This document shows, piece after piece, positions 49,998-58,325 of a DNA stretch of 64,000 nucleotides; positions within the stretch are counted from its first letter, which is position 1; every line of letters starts with the position of its first letter. A program made the position numbers and the translations under genes. The stretch lies in contig JAHBVJ010000009.1 in the NCBI GenBank assembly GCA_019637615.1, positions 124,001 through 188,000 on the forward strand, in the 5' to 3' direction. The DNA is from Anaerolineae bacterium. GTDB lineage: Bacteria; Chloroflexota; Anaerolineae; Aggregatilineales; UBA2796. The notes beneath the pieces were generated by a model, which had not been told where the DNA came from, searched no databases, and was given only the letters and a program-made list of their open reading frames with translations.

Positions 49998-51956
49998 CTA
50001 GTTCGCCAGCAATTCTTCCCACTCGATCATCTTGGCGTCTAGCTCGGCCTGCGTCTCGTTGTAGGCAATGCCCAGATCGCGCACCTTGTCCACCTTGCCC
50101 GCCGAACTCGCCACGCCCAGATCGCCGGAGAGTTCCACCAGTTGCAGTTCCAACTGCTGGATGCGCTGCTCGACCTGTGCGATGCGCTTCTCGCGTTCCT
50201 TGGGGTTCATGCGCGGCTTGGATGACGCGCCACCGCCACTGTTGCCGCCGTTATGGCTTGCCGAGGGCAGTGGTCTGCCCTTCTCCAACGCTTTCTGGTC
50301 GGCTTGCGCGGCGATGCGCTTCTGACGTTCCTGTTCGCGCGCCGCAAGATACTCGGCGTAGGTACCCTCGAACAGATCGAACTTGCCCGGTGTGGCTGAC
50401 CATATCTGCGTCGCCAGCGCGTTGATCAAGTAGCGGTCGTGGCTCACCATTAGGATCGTGCCTTCGAACTCCGCCAGCACCGCTTGCAAGACTTCCTGCG
50501 CGGGGATGTCGAGGTGGTTGGTCGGCTCGTCTAGCATCAAGAAGTTCGCCCCGCCGAGCGCCAATTTCGCCAGCGCGATCCGTCCGCGTTCGCCACCGCT
50601 CAGGGTGCTTACAGGGCGGAACACATCCTCGCCTGTGAACAGAAACTTGGCGAGGTAATCCCGCGCCGTACTGATCGGGATGTCTTTCACGGTCAGCAGT
50701 TCATCCAGCAGACTGTTCTCATCATGGAGTAGCTCATGCGCCTGTGCGAAATACCCGATCTTGACCTGCGCCCCCAGTTTGCTCGTGCCATGCTTGGGTT
50801 CAAGCTGACTGAGCAGCGTCTTGACCAGCGTAGTTTTGCCCACGCCGTTCGGGCCGATCACCGCCGCCACTTCGCCGCGATACAGCGTCAGATCGGGCAC
50901 CGTGAACAGCGTCTTGCCGTCGGGGTAGCCAACTTGCAAGTCTTTGGTCATCAGCACCTTGTCACCGCTGCGGACGTTAGCCTGCAAATTCAGGTGCAGC
51001 GTGCGCGATTGGCGCGGACGGGTGATCAGTTCATCACGTTTCAGCCGATCCAGCCTCTTGAGTCGGCCTTTGGCTTGGCGCGTGTTCTGCCCCGCCATAT
51101 TGCGGCGGATGTATTCTTCTTGCTTCTCGATGAACTCTTGCTGCGTCTCGTACTCCGCCAAGCGCCGCGCGTGCCGTTCTTCGCGCTGCTTGACGTAATG
51201 GCTGTAGTTGCCGCGATACGTCTCGATGCGCTGCCAGTCCAGCTCCCAGATCACGTTGACCACGTTGTCCATGAAATAGCGGTCATGGCTGACGACCAGC
51301 AGCGCACCCTTCCAACCGTTCAGGAACGACTCCAGCCATTCGACGGCATTGATGTCCAGATGGTTGGTCGGCTCGTCCAGCACCAACAGATCGGGGCTTT
51401 CCAGCAGCAGTTTGCCGAGGAAGGCGCGCGTCTTCTGCCCGCCGGAAAGATGCGAGATCGGCTTTTGATAATCTTCCGGCGTAAAGCCCAAGCCTTGCAG
51501 CACCTGCTTGATTCGCGTTTCGTAATCGTAGCCGCCCGCGAGTTCGAATTCGTGCTGCAAACGCCCGTACCGCTCGATCACTTCATCAGCATCGGTGCGC
51601 GACGAGTCCGCCATTTTGTCTGCCAGATCATGCAGCTCGGCCTCGCGGCGGCGCAACGCATCGAACGCACTCAGCATCTCATCCCACAGGATATGCCCGC
51701 CCAACAATTCTGGGCGCTGTGGCAGAAAGCCGATGCTCAGACCCTTGGCGCGGAACACGCTGCCAGCGATGCCCGTATCGGGGTTCACACTGGGGTCATC
51801 CAAGCCGATTAGGATGCGGATCAGCGTGGTCTTACCAGCGCCGTTCGGCCCCACCAGCGCGATCTTCGCCCCGTGCGGGATTTCGATGTTGATGTCGCGG
51901 AAAACCTCGTCAGCAGCGAAGAACTTGCTAACGTTAGAAGTCGTCAGAATGGACAT
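49998..51956 (-). CDS. ABC-F family ATPase
   Basis: This 652-residue protein has two ABC ATPase domains and no membrane part: Walker A G-P-N-G-A-G-K-T-T near 37 and G-P-N-G-V-G-K-T-T near 365, signatures L-S-G-G-Q-K-T-R and L-S-G-G-E-R-G-R, Walker B L-L-V-L-D-E-P-T-N-H-L-D and F-L-M-L-D-E-P-T-N-H-L-D. They are joined by a charged helical linker (about 250-315) that in this family reaches into the ribosome. The C-terminus is a coiled coil (R-I-A-Q-V-E-Q-R-I-Q-Q-L-E-L-Q). It acts on ribosomes, either in translation factor roles or antibiotic protection; sequence alone does not decide. Confidence 0.94.
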   Translation of the reverse strand: MSILTTSNVSKFFAADEVFRDINIEIPHGAKIALVGPNGAGKTTLIRILIGLDDPSVNPDTGIAGSVFRAKGLSIGFLPQRPELLGGHILWDEMLSAFDALRRREAELHDLADKMADSSRTDADEVIERYGRLQHEFELAGGYDYETRIKQVLQGLGFTPEDYQKPISHLSGGQKTRAFLGKLLLESPDLLVLDEPTNHLDINAVEWLESFLNGWKGALLVVSHDRYFMDNVVNVIWELDWQRIETYRGNYSHYVKQREERHARRLAEYETQQEFIEKQEEYIRRNMAGQNTRQAKGRLKRLDRLKRDELITRPRQSRTLHLNLQANVRSGDKVLMTKDLQVGYPDGKTLFTVPDLTLYRGEVAAVIGPNGVGKTTLVKTLLSQLEPKHGTSKLGAQVKIGYFAQAHELLHDENSLLDELLTVKDIPISTARDYLAKFLFTGEDVFRPVSTLSGGERGRIALAKLALGGANFLMLDEPTNHLDIPAQEVLQAVLAEFEGTILMVSHDRYLINALATQIWSATPGKFDLFEGTYAEYLAAREQERQKRIAAQADQKALEKGRPLPSASHNGGNSGGGASSKPRMNPKEREKRIAQVEQRIQQLELQLVELSGDLGVASSAGKVDKVRDLGIAYNETQAELDAKMIEWEELLAN

Positions 51957-52060
51957 GCTTGGCTCAGTATATGCTAAATCACAACCACGCCCATTATAGT
52001 AAACGTAGCGACCATTGCCTAGAGTCGGGTTCTGAGCTGGCTAGATCGCCGCGTGATTAC

Positions 52061-53302
52061 TCAGGTGATGTTGCGTTCCAGCGCGATCAAATCTTCCCAC
52101 GTTTCACGCCGCCGCACGATCCGCCATGTGTCGCCTTCGACCAGCACTTCCGGCGGGCGTGGACGGGCGTTGTAGTTCGACCCCATCACCGCGCCATACG
52201 CGCCGGTGTCCATCACCGCCAGCCGATCACCGGGCTGCAAGGTGGGCAGGGTCACGTCGTTGCGCAGCACGTCGGCGCTCTCACAGACAGGGCCAACGAC
52301 CTGCGAATTGGTGTATTCGGCGCTGGCGGGGTCATGCAGTGTCATCACATCGTGCGTCGCGCCATACAACGCTGGACGGATCAACTCGGTCATGCCGCCG
52401 TCAGTCACGACGATCACACCAGCGGGCGACGGCTTGATGTACTGCACTTCCACGATCAGCAAACCAGCGTCCGCGACCACGTAGCGCCCCGGCTCGATCA
52501 TCAAATGCAAGCGGCGGTTGGCGAAGATCGGTTCGAGCGCGGCGGCGAAGGCAGCGGGTTCGGGCACGTCGTCGCCTGTGTACGAAACCGGAAAGCCGCC
52601 GCCGATGTTCAGCGCCCGCAGTGATGAATGCTGGTCGAACAGCGGCAATACGGTTTGCACCGCTTCTACTGTGCGTTCGACGGTGCCAAGCTGGCTGCCG
52701 ATATGGATGTGAATGCCTTCAACCGTCACTTCATCGGAATCGGCATATTTTTCGAGCAGTTCACCCGCTTCCGCCAGCGAGATGCCGAATTTGGCAGCAG
52801 CATGTCCCGTCGCGATGTATTGATGTGTGTCAGCCTTCACGTCGGGATTGATGCGCAGCGCTACACGTGGCTTTTTGTGCAGTTGTCCCGCCAAGCGTGC
52901 GAGGCGTGCCAGTTCCAGCCCGCTTTCGACGTTGATCCAGCCGACGCCAACATCCAGTGCATATTTGAGTTCAGCTTCGGTCTTACCCACGCCCGCGAAC
53001 ACGATCATATTGGGGTCTACGCCCGCTTGCAGCCCCTTGTAAATCTCGCCCGCCGACACCGCGTCCAAGCCCGCGCCGCTGTCTACCAGCGTCCGCACCA
53101 AGGCAAGGTTGGCGTTAGCCTTCAGACTGTAGTGGATTTCGGCGTCAGGGAACGCTTTTTGTAGGCTGCGCAGGTTATCTACGGCGCGATCCTGACTGTA
53201 CACGTAGCACGGCGTCCCGATCTCATCCGACAGCGCCATCAAATCGACGCCATCGACGTATAACGACCCATACTGGTAATGCGCAATGCGGTTAGTAGCC
53301 AT
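52061..53302 (-). CDS. lysA: Diaminopimelate decarboxylase
   Basis: ATG 53302 (413 residues) follows GGGGAC and overlaps the upstream hydrolase gene by 11 nt. The PLP barrel domain has the Schiff-base lysine in Y-S-L-K-A-N-A-N near 50, H-I-G-S-Q-L near 188 and the phosphate-binding G-G-G-F-P near 224. The C-terminal beta domain has the E-P-G-R-Y-V-V-A and the closing C-E-S-A-D-V-L, with Tyr in T-G-A-Y-G. It catalyses the last step of lysine synthesis. Cotranscription with a hydrolase and a C26 amidase is unusual; they may serve amino-acid salvage. Confidence 0.95.
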   Translation of the reverse strand: MATNRIAHYQYGSLYVDGVDLMALSDEIGTPCYVYSQDRAVDNLRSLQKAFPDAEIHYSLKANANLALVRTLVDSGAGLDAVSAGEIYKGLQAGVDPNMIVFAGVGKTEAELKYALDVGVGWINVESGLELARLARLAGQLHKKPRVALRINPDVKADTHQYIATGHAAAKFGISLAEAGELLEKYADSDEVTVEGIHIHIGSQLGTVERTVEAVQTVLPLFDQHSSLRALNIGGGFPVSYTGDDVPEPAAFAAALEPIFANRRLHLMIEPGRYVVADAGLLIVEVQYIKPSPAGVIVVTDGGMTELIRPALYGATHDVMTLHDPASAEYTNSQVVGPVCESADVLRNDVTLPTLQPGDRLAVMDTGAYGAVMGSNYNARPRPPEVLVEGDTWRIVRRRETWEDLIALERNIT

Positions 53303-54047
53303 TTCGTCCCCAGAAGCTCTTGATCGTTTCGAGGAATCCAAGCGGTTGCTCGGTGTGTACGCTGTGTCCGACGCCGGGGAAGACTTCCATCTTCCCGCGT
53401 TTGTTCGGGATGCGGTCAACGAATTTCTGCCCGTAAGCGGCAGGGTTCAGACCGTCCTGATCACCGAGGATGAGGAGCGTTGGACATTTGATCATATGCG
53501 CGCGGCTGAGGCTGACGTCGCCGCCATGTTGCTCGATCACCGCGCAGAAAGCATCTACCCACTGGTAGGGCCACAGATCGATATTTTGCCCCGGATGCTG
53601 CGACCGATGGAAGTCAGTGATCCACTTGTGCGGCAGGGCACGGCGCTGTGGTTCGCACAAATCGGGCGGGAACGAGCCAATCGCGCCCCACGCGATCACG
53701 CTGCGGCACAGGTCAGCCCGCATGATCGGCAGCAGCAGCGCCACCTCGCCGCCATCGCTGAATCCCATGATGTCTACTTGCTGCACGTCGAGCGCGTCGA
53801 GGAAGCGCGTCATCATGGCGGCGTCACGAAAATAGAAATCCGGCGGGAAGCCACGAAATGGTGGCACACTCTGCCCGTAACCGGGGAGATCGGGCACGAT
53901 CACCCGTCGTCCCAACGCCGCGATCTGGTTGGCGAGCGGCAGCATATCGTCCCCGACCATCACCCAACCGTGCATCAGCAGCGTCGGCGTGCCCTCGCCC
54001 ACCACCTGATAATGCATCGTTTGATTTTCAACTTCAATAATCGGCAT
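53292..54047 (-). CDS. Alpha/beta hydrolase
   Basis: In this 251-residue protein the nucleophile elbow is G-F-S-D-G-G-E near 97. The oxyanion-loop motif is M-H-G-W-V near 25, catalytic Asp lies in L-G-D-Q-D-G-L near 195 and His in P-G-V-G-H-S-V-H near 228. It is cytosolic, of the epoxide-hydrolase/esterase branch, with no substrate apparent. GGGGGAA precedes the ATG. It is second of the three-gene operon with the C26 amidase upstream (12-nt gap) and lysA downstream (11-nt overlap), which suggests coordinated expression. Confidence 0.9.
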   Translation of the reverse strand: MPIIEVENQTMHYQVVGEGTPTLLMHGWVMVGDDMLPLANQIAALGRRVIVPDLPGYGQSVPPFRGFPPDFYFRDAAMMTRFLDALDVQQVDIMGFSDGGEVALLLPIMRADLCRSVIAWGAIGSFPPDLCEPQRRALPHKWITDFHRSQHPGQNIDLWPYQWVDAFCAVIEQHGGDVSLSRAHMIKCPTLLILGDQDGLNPAAYGQKFVDRIPNKRGKMEVFPGVGHSVHTEQPLGFLETIKSFWGRNGY

Positions 54048-54059
54048 AGCGTTCCCCCG

Positions 54060-54737
54060 TCAAGCGTGACGGCAGCGATCCACGAAATCTTTGAACAACG
54101 GCAGCGTGACATCCAACATACGCTCTGGATGGAACTGCACGCCGAGCAGCCGTCCATCCTCGGACTCGATAGCTTCCACCACGCCATCGGGACTGTAAGC
54201 CACCGGACGCAAGCCCCGCCCGATTTGCGCGACGGCCTGCACATGATAGGTATTCACCGCCAAGTGGTCACGATCGAAAATATCGTGCAATCGCGATCCT
54301 TGCGTCAGCTCCACATCATGCTGCCTGCCGCCGCGTGCGTAGCTGTGCGGCTGTGTGCCCGTTTGATGCGCCATCACATCAGCGTAGATCGTGCCGCCTG
54401 CGCGGGCATTGATGAACTGCATCCCGTAGCAAATGCCCATGATCGGACGTGCGGTGAACGCATCGAAAATGCGCTTGTCAGAACGCACCCGCGCCGGATC
54501 GGTATCTTCCAGATCGGTGGGCAAGTCACCGATCAGGCCGTCGGTGATGGCTGGCCCACCTGTGATCAGCAGGCCATCCAGCAGATCGGTGAACTCAGTT
54601 ACGGAATCATCGGCCTCCAGCACGGGCACGATCAGCGGCAGTCCGCCAGCGGCCTCGATAGCGCGCACATAGTAGTGCGAGAGTTTTTGTGTCTGGTCTT
54701 CGTAACTGGTGGTGATCCCGATGCGGGGGCGTGGCAT
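54060..54737 (-). CDS. Gamma-glutamyl-gamma-aminobutyrate hydrolase (PuuD-like, C26)
   Basis: This 225-residue protein has the class I glutamine-amidotransferase fold with nucleophile Cys in M-G-I-C-Y-G-M-Q-F near 113, the His/Glu pair in G-V-Q-F-H-P-E near 203, and the G-G-P-A-I substrate loop near 60. In E. coli PuuD cleaves gamma-glutamyl-GABA in putrescine breakdown. The family also includes glutamine hydrolases, so the exact substrate is not certain. It is first gene of the operon leading to lysA. GAGGAAC precedes ATG 54737. Confidence 0.9.
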   Translation of the reverse strand: MPRPRIGITTSYEDQTQKLSHYYVRAIEAAGGLPLIVPVLEADDSVTEFTDLLDGLLITGGPAITDGLIGDLPTDLEDTDPARVRSDKRIFDAFTARPIMGICYGMQFINARAGGTIYADVMAHQTGTQPHSYARGGRQHDVELTQGSRLHDIFDRDHLAVNTYHVQAVAQIGRGLRPVAYSPDGVVEAIESEDGRLLGVQFHPERMLDVTLPLFKDFVDRCRHA

Positions 54738-54869
54738 GGCGCGTGTTCCTCTCTGTGTCGTCAGCGCGAGTCTGACTCATCCCCCGTGATTAGGCAAGCC
54801 ATCTCTCGCTATCTCGCGTGCGCAAGTTATACTCGAATGGGGTGCAATCCGTAAGTAGAAAGCTTTGAT

Positions 54870-56006
54870 ATGAATGCAGATGTGATTATCGTTGGCGGCG
54901 GGCCGGGGGGCAGCGTAGCAGCGGCGGCAGCCGTGCAAAAAGGGCTGAAGGTGCTGCTGCTGGACAGGGCAGAATTCCCGCGCGACAAGGTGTGTGGCGA
55001 TGCCGTCGCCGCGCACTGCTTCGATTTGCTGCGCGAATTGGGCATGGAACCGTTTACCGATCCGGCTTTTTACAAGATCGACCAATTCAATATTCGCGGG
55101 CCACGTGGCATCAGTTTGACTTTCAAATTGAGCGAGTCCGAGCAAACCGCCTCGTGCATCGTACCGCGTTATGTATTCGACAACGCGCTGTTTCAGTTCG
55201 CCATCAAATCCGGCGCGGAATTCCAGAAGGCGTCTGTCGCGAGCTTGATCGTGGAACACGGACAGGTGGTCGGCGTCAAGGCCAAAGTCGGCAAACAAGA
55301 GGCTGAGTTCCGTGCGCCCGTCGTGATCGGCGCGGATGGGGCGGCGTCGGTAGTGGCGCGTGACCTGAACAGCCGCCAGCCGCGCGAGGATCGCTGGGCG
55401 GTGGCGCTGCGTGCGTACATCGATACCGAGGCTGACCTTGACCGCACCATCGATTTCGTCTTCCTCGACAAAATCCAGCCCGGTTATGCGTGGCTGTTCC
55501 CGATTGCCAAACGCCGCGCCAATATCGGCGTCGGGATGCGCTCGGATTTCTACAAAAAGCAAAATAAATCACTCAACGAAGCGTTGGATTACTATCTGAG
55601 CACGCCCGTTGTGCGCAAGCTGATCGGGTCGCACACGCCGGAAAATGTCAAATCGTGGTCGCTGCCGATCTTCAGCTTCGAGTTGAAGCGTGTCTTCAAT
55701 GGCGCGTTATTGGTTGGGGATGCGGGCGGCTTCGTCACGCCGTTAGCGGGCGCGGGCATCCATACCGCTGTCGTGACGGGCTTGGCGGCGGCGGAAGCGG
55801 CAGCGCGGGCGCTCAAGACGGGCGACGTATCCGAGCACGGGTTGGCCTCCTACGACGCCTTGTGGAAAGCAGAGTTAGCCGCCGATATGCGCCGTGAACT
55901 GGCAGTCCATGATGTGCTGGCCTTCATCCCCGGCCTGATCGATGCCTTTTTGCTGGCGGCGCGCGCAGTCCCGCCGCTGGTGCCGAGGCTGTTGGGCAAA
56001 ATCTAA
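54870..56006 (+). CDS. Geranylgeranyl-reductase-family FAD oxidoreductase
   Basis: This 378-residue protein has the FAD-binding Rossmann start D-V-I-I-V-G-G-G-P-G-G-S-V-A-A, followed by the family motif F-P-R-D-K-V-C-G-D-A-V near 39 and G-D-A-G-G-F-V-T-P-L-A-G-A-G-I near 282-296. Such enzymes saturate isoprenoid chains of lipids, quinones or pigments using an electron donor. No membrane helix or carotenoid gene is adjacent, so archaeal-type lipid or menaquinone side-chain reduction are options. The next gene follows 12 nt later. Confidence 0.9.
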   Translation: MNADVIIVGGGPGGSVAAAAAVQKGLKVLLLDRAEFPRDKVCGDAVAAHCFDLLRELGMEPFTDPAFYKIDQFNIRGPRGISLTFKLSESEQTASCIVPRYVFDNALFQFAIKSGAEFQKASVASLIVEHGQVVGVKAKVGKQEAEFRAPVVIGADGAASVVARDLNSRQPREDRWAVALRAYIDTEADLDRTIDFVFLDKIQPGYAWLFPIAKRRANIGVGMRSDFYKKQNKSLNEALDYYLSTPVVRKLIGSHTPENVKSWSLPIFSFELKRVFNGALLVGDAGGFVTPLAGAGIHTAVVTGLAAAEAAARALKTGDVSEHGLASYDALWKAELAADMRRELAVHDVLAFIPGLIDAFLLAARAVPPLVPRLLGKI

Positions 56007-56018
56007 GGAGCGATACGA

Positions 56019-56789
56019 GTGAACGCGAACCGACCTATCCTGATGTCGATCTTGCAGTATCAGGATGAAGTGAATGCGGGCAAGATCAGCCTCTTCGAAG
56101 TGCTCGACAAGCTCAAGGGCTTGGGCGTGGCGGGGATCGAACTGCGCCGCGAAATCTGGCCTAAGCGTGAGCAAGAACAAACCGCCGTCCGCGACTGGTT
56201 GAAGCAGGCGGGCATGATGGTGACGTATGCCACCTTCAGCACGCTGTTCAGTCCCGACGAAGACGCCCGTAAGCTGCTGTACCACGACATGGACACGGCG
56301 AAGGCGCTCGGATCGCCGCTGTTGCGCATCTTCCCCGGCGCTGATCCCTTCACGGCGACGGATGCGGCGTGGCAAGCGGCGAACGCGGCGGTGGAATATG
56401 CGGCCTCGTTAGGGATCATGATTGCGCTGGAAAATTGGGGCAAGCTCCCCGGCGGCAGAGTACGCGAACTGGCGCACATCTTGGATCGCATTCCCGCGCT
56501 CAAAACCAACATCGACATCGGCAATTACGCCACGCACGGCGAAGATGTGATCGAGGCGATCCGCACCTTTGGCGACCGCGCCGTGTACGCGCATCTGAAG
56601 GACAAAGCGGGCGACCGTTCCGACGCAACCACCTATCTCGGTGGTGGTACGCTGCCCATGCGCGAGATCATCGCGGCGTTGAACGCGCTTCCGCAGCCGA
56701 TCATCTACTGCTTTGAATTCGTGGGTGACGGTGAAGCTGAGGAACGCATCAAAAAGAGCGTGGACTATCTGCGCAGCTTCCCACACTGA
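56019..56789 (+). CDS. Sugar phosphate isomerase/epimerase (AP-endonuclease-2 family)
   Basis: This 256-residue protein starts at GTG 56019 behind a strong AAGGAG. It is a TIM barrel with metal-binding Glu/His/Asp residues of the xylose-isomerase-like family (G-I-E-L-R-R-E near 43, I-A-L-E-N-W-G near 137, T-N-I-D-I-G-N-Y near 164, Y-A-H-L-K-D near 188, F-E-F-V-G near 230). It isomerises or epimerises a sugar; the substrate is unknown. It is tightly coupled to the geranylgeranyl-reductase-like gene, an odd pairing with no known pathway. Confidence 0.9.
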   Translation: MNANRPILMSILQYQDEVNAGKISLFEVLDKLKGLGVAGIELRREIWPKREQEQTAVRDWLKQAGMMVTYATFSTLFSPDEDARKLLYHDMDTAKALGSPLLRIFPGADPFTATDAAWQAANAAVEYAASLGIMIALENWGKLPGGRVRELAHILDRIPALKTNIDIGNYATHGEDVIEAIRTFGDRAVYAHLKDKAGDRSDATTYLGGGTLPMREIIAALNALPQPIIYCFEFVGDGEAEERIKKSVDYLRSFPH

Positions 56790-56873
56790 TAGGATGTTCT
56801 CGGCGTGGCCTCGATCGCGCCGGGAACTCGGAAATGTTAATAACTCTTTACACGTTGCTGCTCAAGTATTCCA

Positions 56874-56902
56874 TTGCAAGCCATTGTTCAGATTGCTATA
56901 CT
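56874..56902 (+). promoter_or_regulatory. Promoter upstream of citrate synthase
   Basis: TTGCAA (56874-56879), a 17-nt spacer and TATACT (56897-56902) form a good housekeeping promoter. The start of RNA would be near 56909, exactly where an ATG opens a possible 10-codon reading frame. Confidence 0.7.
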
Positions 56903-56922
56903 TTGGGTATGTTGCATAAAGT

Positions 56923-56978
56923 CCCTCTGCTCCGACCCTGATCTTCAGTTGTGATAAAGACCCGCAGGGGTTTTTTTT
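56923..56978 (+). terminator. Leader terminator/attenuator before citrate synthase
   Basis: CCC-T-CTGC (56923-56930) can pair with GCAGGGG (56964-56970) directly before eight T residues (56971-56978), only about 50 nt from the inferred RNA start. The short hairpin CCC-GCA-GGG is an alternative stem. Read-through would be needed to reach the gltA start at 57033, so this fits a regulatory attenuator or a small RNA. A tiny frame ATG...TGA (56909-56941, M-L-H-K-V-P-L-L-R-P) covers the 5' side of the stem. Confidence 0.55.
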
Positions 56979-57032
56979 GTGCAGTGAAAAATCGTAATTA
57001 CTCAAACTATACCAAGGAGTCACCAAATCATT

Positions 57033-58190
57033 ATGTCCGACAAAGCCGCGCCAACGGTAGCTCAGAAAGGGCTACAGAATATCGTCGTTGGTCAATCTAA
57101 ACTCAGCCTTGTCAACGGCACCGAAGGCAAGCTGATCTATGCTGGTTACAAGATCGAAGATTTAGCCGAGCACGCGACGTTTGAAGAAGTCATCTTCTTG
57201 CTGTGGAATTTACGTCTGCCCCATAAAGATGAACTAGAAACGCTGCGCCGTCAATTGGCGGTACAGATGCATCTGTCGCCGGAACTCATCAGCATCATGA
57301 AGCGGTTGCCCGTCAAGGCCACGCCGATGGCGGTACTGCGTACCGTTGTGTCAGCGCTCTCGCTGTGGGATCCTGATGCCGATGTCAATACGCCAGACGA
57401 AAATAAGCGCAAGGCGCGTCAGTTGACCGCTAAAGTGCCTACCATCGTCGCCGCGTGGGAACGCATCCGCAATGGCAAAGCCCCGATTGATCCCAATCCC
57501 GATTTGACCTTAGCGGCGAACTTCCTGTACATGCTCAAGGGCGAGATGCCCAACGAGAAGGAAGTCGCGGTGATGGACGCCTATCTCGTGTTGCTGTCCG
57601 AACACGGCATGAATGCCAGCACCTTCAGCGCGCGCGTCACAACCAGCACGCTCTCCGACATGTACAGCGCGATCACGACCGCTATCGGCACGCTCAAGGG
57701 TGCCGCGCACGGCGGCGCGAACGAAGAAGCCATGCGCATGTTCTTCGAAATCGGCAGCGCCAACAAGGTCGAAAAATGGTTCGAAGACAATGTCAAGACG
57801 GGCAAGAAGCGCGTCATGGGCATGGGGCATCGCGTCTACAAAGCCCTCGATCCGCGTGCAGCGGTCTTGAACAAGAAGGCGAAGGAAATGGCCGAAGCCA
57901 CCGGCAACATGCAGTGGTACGATCTGGCTTCCAAGCTGGAACAGACGGCGCGTGCTGACGAGGACTTCATCAAGAAGAATTTGTACGCCAACGTTGACTA
58001 CTACAGCGCGATTGCTCTGTACACCATCGGCATTCCGATGGATCAATTCACGCCGCTGTTCGCCATCGCCCGCATCCCCGGTTGGTCGGCGCACGTGATC
58101 GAGCAGTGGGCAGATAACCGCCTGATCCGTCCCGATGTCGATTACGTCGGCCCGATGGATCTGCCGTGGGTGCCCATCGAAAAGCGTTAA
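57033..58190 (+). CDS. gltA: Citrate synthase
   Basis: This 385-residue enzyme condenses acetyl-CoA and oxaloacetate to citrate. Catalytic residues are H191 (E-H-G-M-N-A-S), H266 (G-M-G-H-R-V-Y) and D322 (N-V-D-Y-Y-S). The oxaloacetate/CoA sites include L-K-G-A-A-H-G-G-A-N. The length is that of the short Gram-positive/archaeal-type enzyme, not the NADH-inhibited long form. AAGGAG lies 14-19 nt before the ATG. A promoter and a leader terminator at 56874-56978 suggest attenuation. A clear terminator follows. Confidence 0.96.
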   Translation: MSDKAAPTVAQKGLQNIVVGQSKLSLVNGTEGKLIYAGYKIEDLAEHATFEEVIFLLWNLRLPHKDELETLRRQLAVQMHLSPELISIMKRLPVKATPMAVLRTVVSALSLWDPDADVNTPDENKRKARQLTAKVPTIVAAWERIRNGKAPIDPNPDLTLAANFLYMLKGEMPNEKEVAVMDAYLVLLSEHGMNASTFSARVTTSTLSDMYSAITTAIGTLKGAAHGGANEEAMRMFFEIGSANKVEKWFEDNVKTGKKRVMGMGHRVYKALDPRAAVLNKKAKEMAEATGNMQWYDLASKLEQTARADEDFIKKNLYANVDYYSAIALYTIGIPMDQFTPLFAIARIPGWSAHVIEQWADNRLIRPDVDYVGPMDLPWVPIEKR

Positions 58191-58215
58191 CCACATTTTT
58201 CAGCGTATATCGAGC

Positions 58216-58245
58216 AGGGCGAGTTCACTGGACTCGCCCTTTTTG
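58216..58245 (+). terminator. Intrinsic terminator of citrate synthase
   Basis: AGGGCGAGT-TCACTGG-ACTCGCCCTTTTTG: a 9-bp stem followed by a T-run, 25 nt after the stop. Confidence 0.92.
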
Positions 58246-58325
58246 ATTCAACCCTCAACCACGCGATGTATTCTGCTATAATAAGTCACATTGGGAAAAA
58301 CAAATCGAGGTTGATCTAGCGACGA

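Noticed and set aside
49998..51956. ABC-F gene as an antibiotic-resistance determinant
   Set aside because: Sequence alone cannot separate resistance from housekeeping ABC-F proteins, and no drug-related or leader-peptide context is present.
53286..54854. 522-codon plus-strand frame across the lysA operon
   Set aside because: Antisense to two well-supported enzymes; His/Arg-rich shadow composition and no family match.
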